Below the pieces are notes generated by a model. That model did no database searches, was not told the origin of the DNA, and was given only the letters and a program-made list of their open reading frames with translations. 9,122 bases of DNA from Burkholderiales bacterium. GTDB lineage: Bacteria > Pseudomonadota > Gammaproteobacteria > Burkholderiales > Usitatibacteraceae. The DNA is taken from assembly GCA_025350945.1 (NCBI GenBank), contig JANXWW010000052.1, positions 1 through 9,122 on the forward strand. The letters are read 5' to 3'. Both the position numbers and the translations under genes were made by a program. Of the stretch, positions 5,809 to 9,122 are shown piece by piece; position 1 is the stretch's first letter; every line of letters begins with the position of its first letter.

Positions 5809-7887
5809 TTATGCTTTCACATTTTCCGACATACTCGTTTTCACTGGCCAGAAAAATTGCCTTGGCGCACTGGCAAAACGGCGCAGCAAAATTCCCATCA
5901 GCGCGGAAGTCTGGCTTAACGCGACATCGCGTGCGCGCATCGCGACCCATAGCGCCAGAACGAAGCTGACGCTAAGATTGACGAATCCAACTAAACCGAT
6001 ACCGAGTAGCGTTTTCATGATGGTGTGAGCGCTGAGGTTGAAATCCAGCGACGCGAAAGCCAATCCAAAATTAGCCGATGAAAGGGTCACGTGCCGCACG
6101 TCAATAGGCAAGCCAGTGAGAAAGCCAATCGTGCCGATGAGCGCCAACATCACACCGAGAGAAAAATTACCCGCCAGCGCACCCAGATTGTTATCCATAT
6201 AAGCAGCAAATCGCGCGAGCCGCGCGCGGTCGAGGAATGCCTGTAACCAGTGCGTGTGCTCAATGCGTTCGCGGATGCGCTCGTATGCGGCGAAATTATC
6301 GTAATAGCCAGAGATGAGACCTGCGATAAACAAACACACACCTGCAATTGCGGCATGAAACAGCGCCAGACTGTCGAAGGGCGATAATTCGTGAATGAGT
6401 TTTTGTGCTTTCTCAGCGCCCATCAGTGGCTGACCAATCAGCTTTGAGAGCGCGAGATTAATGATAATTGCGGTAGGAATAGCGATTAAAACATTGCCAA
6501 GAATGGCTGCGATCTGGCTGCGGATGAGATCGACAATGAGCGTTGCCAATTTTGCCACATCGTTTTCCGCACGACGCGTGCCACCACGAATTTCACCAAT
6601 CGCGCCGACTATAGTCGATGCCGTCATGGCGGGCTGTTTGGTGGCGAGCGTGAGATGCAAAATATGAATCAACATAAAACCAAACGCATAGTTCATCGCG
6701 TAGGCCATGAAGTAGCCTAACGGGGCGAGGTTGGTTTGAGAAGAGGCCAATTTGATGAGTGACATAAAAGCAACAATAAAACCCCCACCCATCGCGAGTC
6801 GCCACATCTCAAAATATTCTGCGCGCGTGCTGGTAATGTAATGCTCGCCGGTGCGGCTCGCGTTTTCGGTCACGCGCAACGCCAGCAAGCCAATGGTGCC
6901 GCTAATATGTTTGCGGGCGCTTTGACGCTCGCTCTCACCGCGAATAGCGTGCTGCAAAAATTCGACCCACAGCGTGACCACATCTGCGGACGCATCAGCC
7001 GCGCTCTGATGCCGCGCCATCAGCATGCGCACGATCATTTCCAGGCGTTGCAAACTTTGCTCCAGACGCGACAGCAAATACGTCAACGACAGACTGGTGC
7101 CGACGTTGGCCGCGCGTGAACGCACCCGCAAGATCACTTCACGACACTGATCAATCAGCACTATCAATTGACGCTCGTCCTCTGCAGGCAATTCGCCATC
7201 AATCAAATATTGTCGATACGCAGCCGATAGCTGCTGCGCCTCACCAGCCAGTGCAACAAATGGAGAATCGTGCTCCTCAATGCGCGGCGATAAACGGACC
7301 AGCTCCGGCTCAAGCCCCATCGCGCCGATACGGATGGCGAGCACATCGCCTGCATCAAGCATTTGCGAGATTGAATCCAATATGGTTTGCTGAGTATTGT
7401 TCCTGTCAGCGTCGATTTCATTACCAACATGCAGCACGTGCCAGAATCGCAATTTCAGCTCGACTGGAATAGCCGCCAGCCATACCCAATCATCACGCTG
7501 ATAGAAAATATGGTTAATGCAATCCTTGAGTGATGCAGCGTCCTTGATAGCGGGTAAAAAACGCTGCACCACACGCCGCCACAGTTCGGAAAAAAAACCG
7601 CTGTTGGGCAGAATTCCACTGTCAGCAAAAAAACTTACCTGCTTGCGATCAACCAATAACTGCCATATCTGGTTACGCAAATGGCAGCGTAGTGTCTCGT
7701 CATTTTCAATAACATCGCAGAGCGTGCTGAAGCGATCAGTAACAACTTCAACAAAATGAACATCCGACGTGCTGCGCGGTCGCAGCTGATTAATAAGCGT
7801 AATGAGTTGAGCGCTTGCATCACCGCCAGCAGAAAGTGCTTGGAGTGAATTTTTTAACGAAACATCTGAAGTATTGAATCGATACAT
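5809..7887 (-). CDS. Gcr-family 'site-specific recombinase' membrane protein (PF10136)
   Basis: This encodes 692 residues from the ATG at 7887. In-frame ATGs at 7926 and 7938 would add 13 or 17 residues; none has a clear Shine-Dalgarno, so the start is uncertain. The first 360 residues are soluble and largely helical (for example RDDWVWLAAIP near 131-141, and a helical run with Leu/Arg heptad-like spacing at 240-295). The C-terminal half is membrane-embedded, with hydrophobic spans near 363-382, 391-413, 456-480, 507-528, 571-593 and 624-650. Family landmarks are TKQPAMTAST (416-425), GNFSLG (573-578) and GLPIDVRHVTLSSAN (592-606). Databases call the family site-specific recombinase after a neisserial protein, but I see no tyrosine or serine recombinase active site, and the topology argues for a membrane function. 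It is transcribed alone toward the bidirectional terminator. Confidence 0.85.
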   Translation of the reverse strand: MYRFNTSDVSLKNSLQALSAGGDASAQLITLINQLRPRSTSDVHFVEVVTDRFSTLCDVIENDETLRCHLRNQIWQLLVDRKQVSFFADSGILPNSGFFSELWRRVVQRFLPAIKDAASLKDCINHIFYQRDDWVWLAAIPVELKLRFWHVLHVGNEIDADRNNTQQTILDSISQMLDAGDVLAIRIGAMGLEPELVRLSPRIEEHDSPFVALAGEAQQLSAAYRQYLIDGELPAEDERQLIVLIDQCREVILRVRSRAANVGTSLSLTYLLSRLEQSLQRLEMIVRMLMARHQSAADASADVVTLWVEFLQHAIRGESERQSARKHISGTIGLLALRVTENASRTGEHYITSTRAEYFEMWRLAMGGGFIVAFMSLIKLASSQTNLAPLGYFMAYAMNYAFGFMLIHILHLTLATKQPAMTASTIVGAIGEIRGGTRRAENDVAKLATLIVDLIRSQIAAILGNVLIAIPTAIIINLALSKLIGQPLMGAEKAQKLIHELSPFDSLALFHAAIAGVCLFIAGLISGYYDNFAAYERIRERIEHTHWLQAFLDRARLARFAAYMDNNLGALAGNFSLGVMLALIGTIGFLTGLPIDVRHVTLSSANFGLAFASLDFNLSAHTIMKTLLGIGLVGFVNLSVSFVLALWVAMRARDVALSQTSALMGILLRRFASAPRQFFWPVKTSMSENVKA

Positions 7888-8023
7888 AAATGGGTGACGA
7901 GAAAATTTTAAGTTGTATAAAACCATGCAGGCAAACATTGTTAGGCTGAACTTAAAAAACTACACACCGATAAGCCATTTCCCTACAAACCAGCGCGTCA
8001 ACGGCAGGCAAGAAATGACTTAC

Positions 8024-8076
8024 GGTTAGATTATTCTTTCGACAGTCAAATCGAAATAAAATAATCGAGTCTAACC
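8024..8076 (+). promoter_or_regulatory. Nested dyad directly before the 118-residue gene
   Basis: Three inverted-repeat pairs are nested about one centre: GGTTAGA (8024-8030) with TCTAACC (8070-8076), TTATT (8031-8035) with AATAA (8060-8064), and TTTCGA (8037-8042) with TCGAAA (8051-8056). The outer right arm ends 3 bp before the ATG at 8080. A promoter-like TCGACA (8039-8044) and AATAAT (8060-8065) sit inside it, with a short 15-bp spacing. It could be an operator over the promoter or, if transcribed, a leader hairpin covering the start. Confidence 0.4.
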
Positions 8077-8079
8077 AAT

Positions 8080-8436
8080 ATGCGCACTACTTCGACCTTG
8101 CTATTAGTTCTGGGATTCACTACTTTTGCTACTGCTGCCGCGATGAGTATGGCGAGTAAAATTCCAAGTATTCAATCCCACAGATTTCTCGGCATGAACA
8201 CTTACGCTCAACCGGTAGCAACTGTGATTAGTGCAGATCAGCAGCAGCTATCGAGAGCCAATGCCTGGTCGCAATACCGGGCACAGGTTAAAGCATGTAC
8301 CGTTGAGCCCGTCAAATATCAAGACGCTTGTTTGCAGCAAGCGCGCCGTGAACGGAAACAAAACAGCGGGATGGCAAAAAAATCGTATTTACCCAAATCG
8401 AAACATTCCGACACGAAACTCGCATACGTTGATTGA
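8080..8436 (+). CDS. Small secreted protein of unknown function
   Basis: This encodes 118 residues from the ATG at 8080. The N-terminus looks like a Sec signal peptide: MRTTSTLLLVLGFTTFATAA, with a likely cleavage after ATAAA (21). The mature part has a Gln/Arg-rich helical stretch (54-95) with two cysteines, Cys73 and Cys84, eleven residues apart (VKACTVEP and QDACLQQARR). These could form a disulfide in the periplasm. The C-terminus is strongly basic (KKSYLPKSKHSDTK). I do not recognise the family. There is no Shine-Dalgarno; instead a nested dyad ends 3 bp before the start. The gene is divergent from the Gcr-family gene and convergent with the DUF3309 gene. The signal peptide and balanced composition favour a real gene; the missing ribosome site is the main doubt. 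Confidence 0.7.
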   Translation: MRTTSTLLLVLGFTTFATAAAMSMASKIPSIQSHRFLGMNTYAQPVATVISADQQQLSRANAWSQYRAQVKACTVEPVKYQDACLQQARRERKQNSGMAKKSYLPKSKHSDTKLAYVD

Positions 8437-8466
8437 TACTTACGGCGGCGAGTTTTCGTATTTTTG
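8413..8466 (+). terminator. Probable terminator overlapping the end of the 118-residue gene
   Basis: ACGAAACTCGC (8413-8423, inside the last codons) can pair with GCGAGTTTTCGT (8448-8459) with one bulged base, and ATTTTTG (8460-8466) follows. The loop is about 24 nt. A competing perfect 8-bp pair, GCGGCGAG (8445-8452) with CTCGCCGC (8475-8482), lacks a following T-run. Either could end transcription between these convergent genes. Confidence 0.5.
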
Positions 8467-8491
8467 TGTTTACGCTCGCCGCTCCGTTACG

Positions 8492-8650
8492 CTAAATGCG
8501 ACCCGTCAAAAGCAATACCAGCAACACCACGACGACTAGGCCGAGGATACCGCTTGGTCCATAACCCCAGCTTTTGCTGTGTGGCCACGATGGCAGTGCG
8601 CCGATCAAAACAAGAACAAGTACGACTAACAATATTGTGCTGATTGCCAT
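8492..8650 (-). CDS. DUF3309-family small two-helix membrane protein
   Basis: This encodes 52 residues, ATG at 8650 and TAG at 8492-8494, with AAGGAG 6 nt upstream (8657-8662). The pattern is that of DUF3309: a first hydrophobic helix (MAISTILLVVLVLVLIGALP, residues 1-20), a short loop SWPHSKSWGYGPSG (21-34), then a second helix of Leu and Val (35-48) ending TGRI. These proteins are widespread in Proteobacteria, often near general-stress or envelope genes, and have no defined biochemical role. It should sit in the inner membrane as a hairpin. The nearest co-directional gene upstream is the 53-residue protein, 299 bp away, so it probably has its own promoter. Confidence 0.9.
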   Translation of the reverse strand: MAISTILLVVLVLVLIGALPSWPHSKSWGYGPSGILGLVVVVLLVLLLTGRI

Positions 8651-8949
8651 GAGAGGCTCCTTTGATTGGTTGTGTCGCTATAAATTGCTAGAAAAATTAA
8701 ATGCAGTTGATGCCCACCAATAAAAGTATTTTAATTTCGGACAATTTGAATCATGCAAATTATCGCGTGCCGTAATAAAATATTTTACAAAACGGGCTAA
8801 TAACCTAGATCAGGACGATAACAAAACACAACAACTGGCGGGCATCTTGAGGCAAAAATGCTTGAAAACGCTCACTGTTATTAGCAGTTTTATTATCGCT
8901 GCTGAATCAAAACAAACCACGCGCGAATCATGTGCAGCCGTCATAAAAA
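8651..8949. other. 299-bp intergenic region upstream of the DUF3309 gene
   Basis: This A/T-rich spacer lies between two minus-strand small genes and should hold the DUF3309 promoter. The best minus-strand candidate I see is TTGCAT followed by TAAAAT, but the 19-bp spacing is long. Frames present on either strand lack ribosome sites. No clear terminator for the 53-residue gene is visible. Confidence 0.4.
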
Positions 8950-9111
8950 CTAGCGCGAAGGCCCGCCTTCATTTTCCCAACGCTGAACAGCAACTTTTCT
9001 TTCATACTTTTTCTGCAAAATTTTTCGCTGTTCAGCGCGTTGCATAAGGACTTGTATGCCTTTTGCTGCGACACCGGTGGTGAGTGCGACCATTAATAAT
9101 TTTCTGAACAT
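8950..9111 (-). CDS. 53-residue basic protein with an N-terminal hydrophobic segment
   Basis: ATG at 9111 and TAG at 8950-8952, with AGGAG 6 nt upstream at the very edge of the window (9118-9122). The protein starts MFRKLLMVALTTGVAAKGIQ, a short amphipathic or hydrophobic segment. A highly basic helical part follows (about 24-44, rich in Lys, Arg and Gln: LMQRAEQRKILQKKYERK), then the polar end WENEGGPSR. I do not recognise the family. It may be a membrane-anchored peptide with a cytoplasmic basic tail. The strong ribosome site and helical composition support it, and an opposing plus-strand frame over the same bases has neither. Confidence 0.7.
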   Translation of the reverse strand: MFRKLLMVALTTGVAAKGIQVLMQRAEQRKILQKKYERKVAVQRWENEGGPSR

Positions 9112-9122
9112 GATTGGCTCCT

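Noticed and set aside
8231..8539. 102-residue plus-strand frame overlapping the secreted-protein gene
   Set aside because: It is out of frame with the signal-peptide-bearing gene, starts inside it and runs through its terminator into the DUF3309 gene.
8847..9047. 66-residue plus-strand open frame
   Set aside because: It overlaps the 53-residue minus-strand gene, which has a strong Shine-Dalgarno and a more protein-like composition; the plus-strand frame has neither.

Overview
The window is chromosomal DNA of moderate GC, most likely from a betaproteobacterium of the order Burkholderiales. An Oxalobacteraceae-like genus would fit, but the sequence does not decide it. The main taxonomic hint is the Gcr-type 'site-specific recombinase' membrane protein (PF10136), a family concentrated in Betaproteobacteria. 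I see no transposase, integrase, phage gene, tRNA, rRNA or CRISPR array. The region reads as a chromosomal stress and cell-envelope neighbourhood.

Layout. (1) Positions 1-4757, all minus strand: five genes in a row, read right to left. They are a four-helix small-residue-rich membrane protein, a 23-residue hydrophobic microprotein, a hemerythrin-like HHE protein, a large clade-2 catalase (KatE/HPII type), and the start of a lipoprotein PQQ-type sugar/sorbosone dehydrogenase that runs off the left edge. Gaps are 47-96 bp, four of the five have clear Shine-Dalgarno sites, and no convincing terminator lies between them, so an oxidative-stress operon is plausible. (2) 4758-5217: a divergent intergenic region with no convincing gene. 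Its right end carries two mutually exclusive hairpins just before the next gene. (3) 5218-5598, plus: a small secreted EF-hand protein. (4) 5599-5808: a strong bidirectional terminator, then a promoter-like pair and a compact multi-hairpin segment that may be a small RNA. (5) 5809-7887, minus: the Gcr-family membrane protein. (6) 8080-8436, plus: a secreted small protein of unknown function, preceded by a nested dyad. (7) 8492-8650 and 8950-9111, minus: two very short genes, a DUF3309 two-helix membrane protein and a 53-residue basic protein.

How the genes may work together. The catalase removes H2O2 in the cytoplasm. The HHE protein probably binds a di-iron centre and may sense or buffer O2, NO or iron. 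The membrane protein, the 23-residue peptide and the DUF3309 protein resemble the small envelope proteins that often accompany general-stress genes. This functional grouping is inference from gene order and family identity. Three of the small genes (3648-3719, 8492-8650, 8950-9111) are supported by start codon, ribosome binding site and composition, and are easily missed by length-filtered gene calling.
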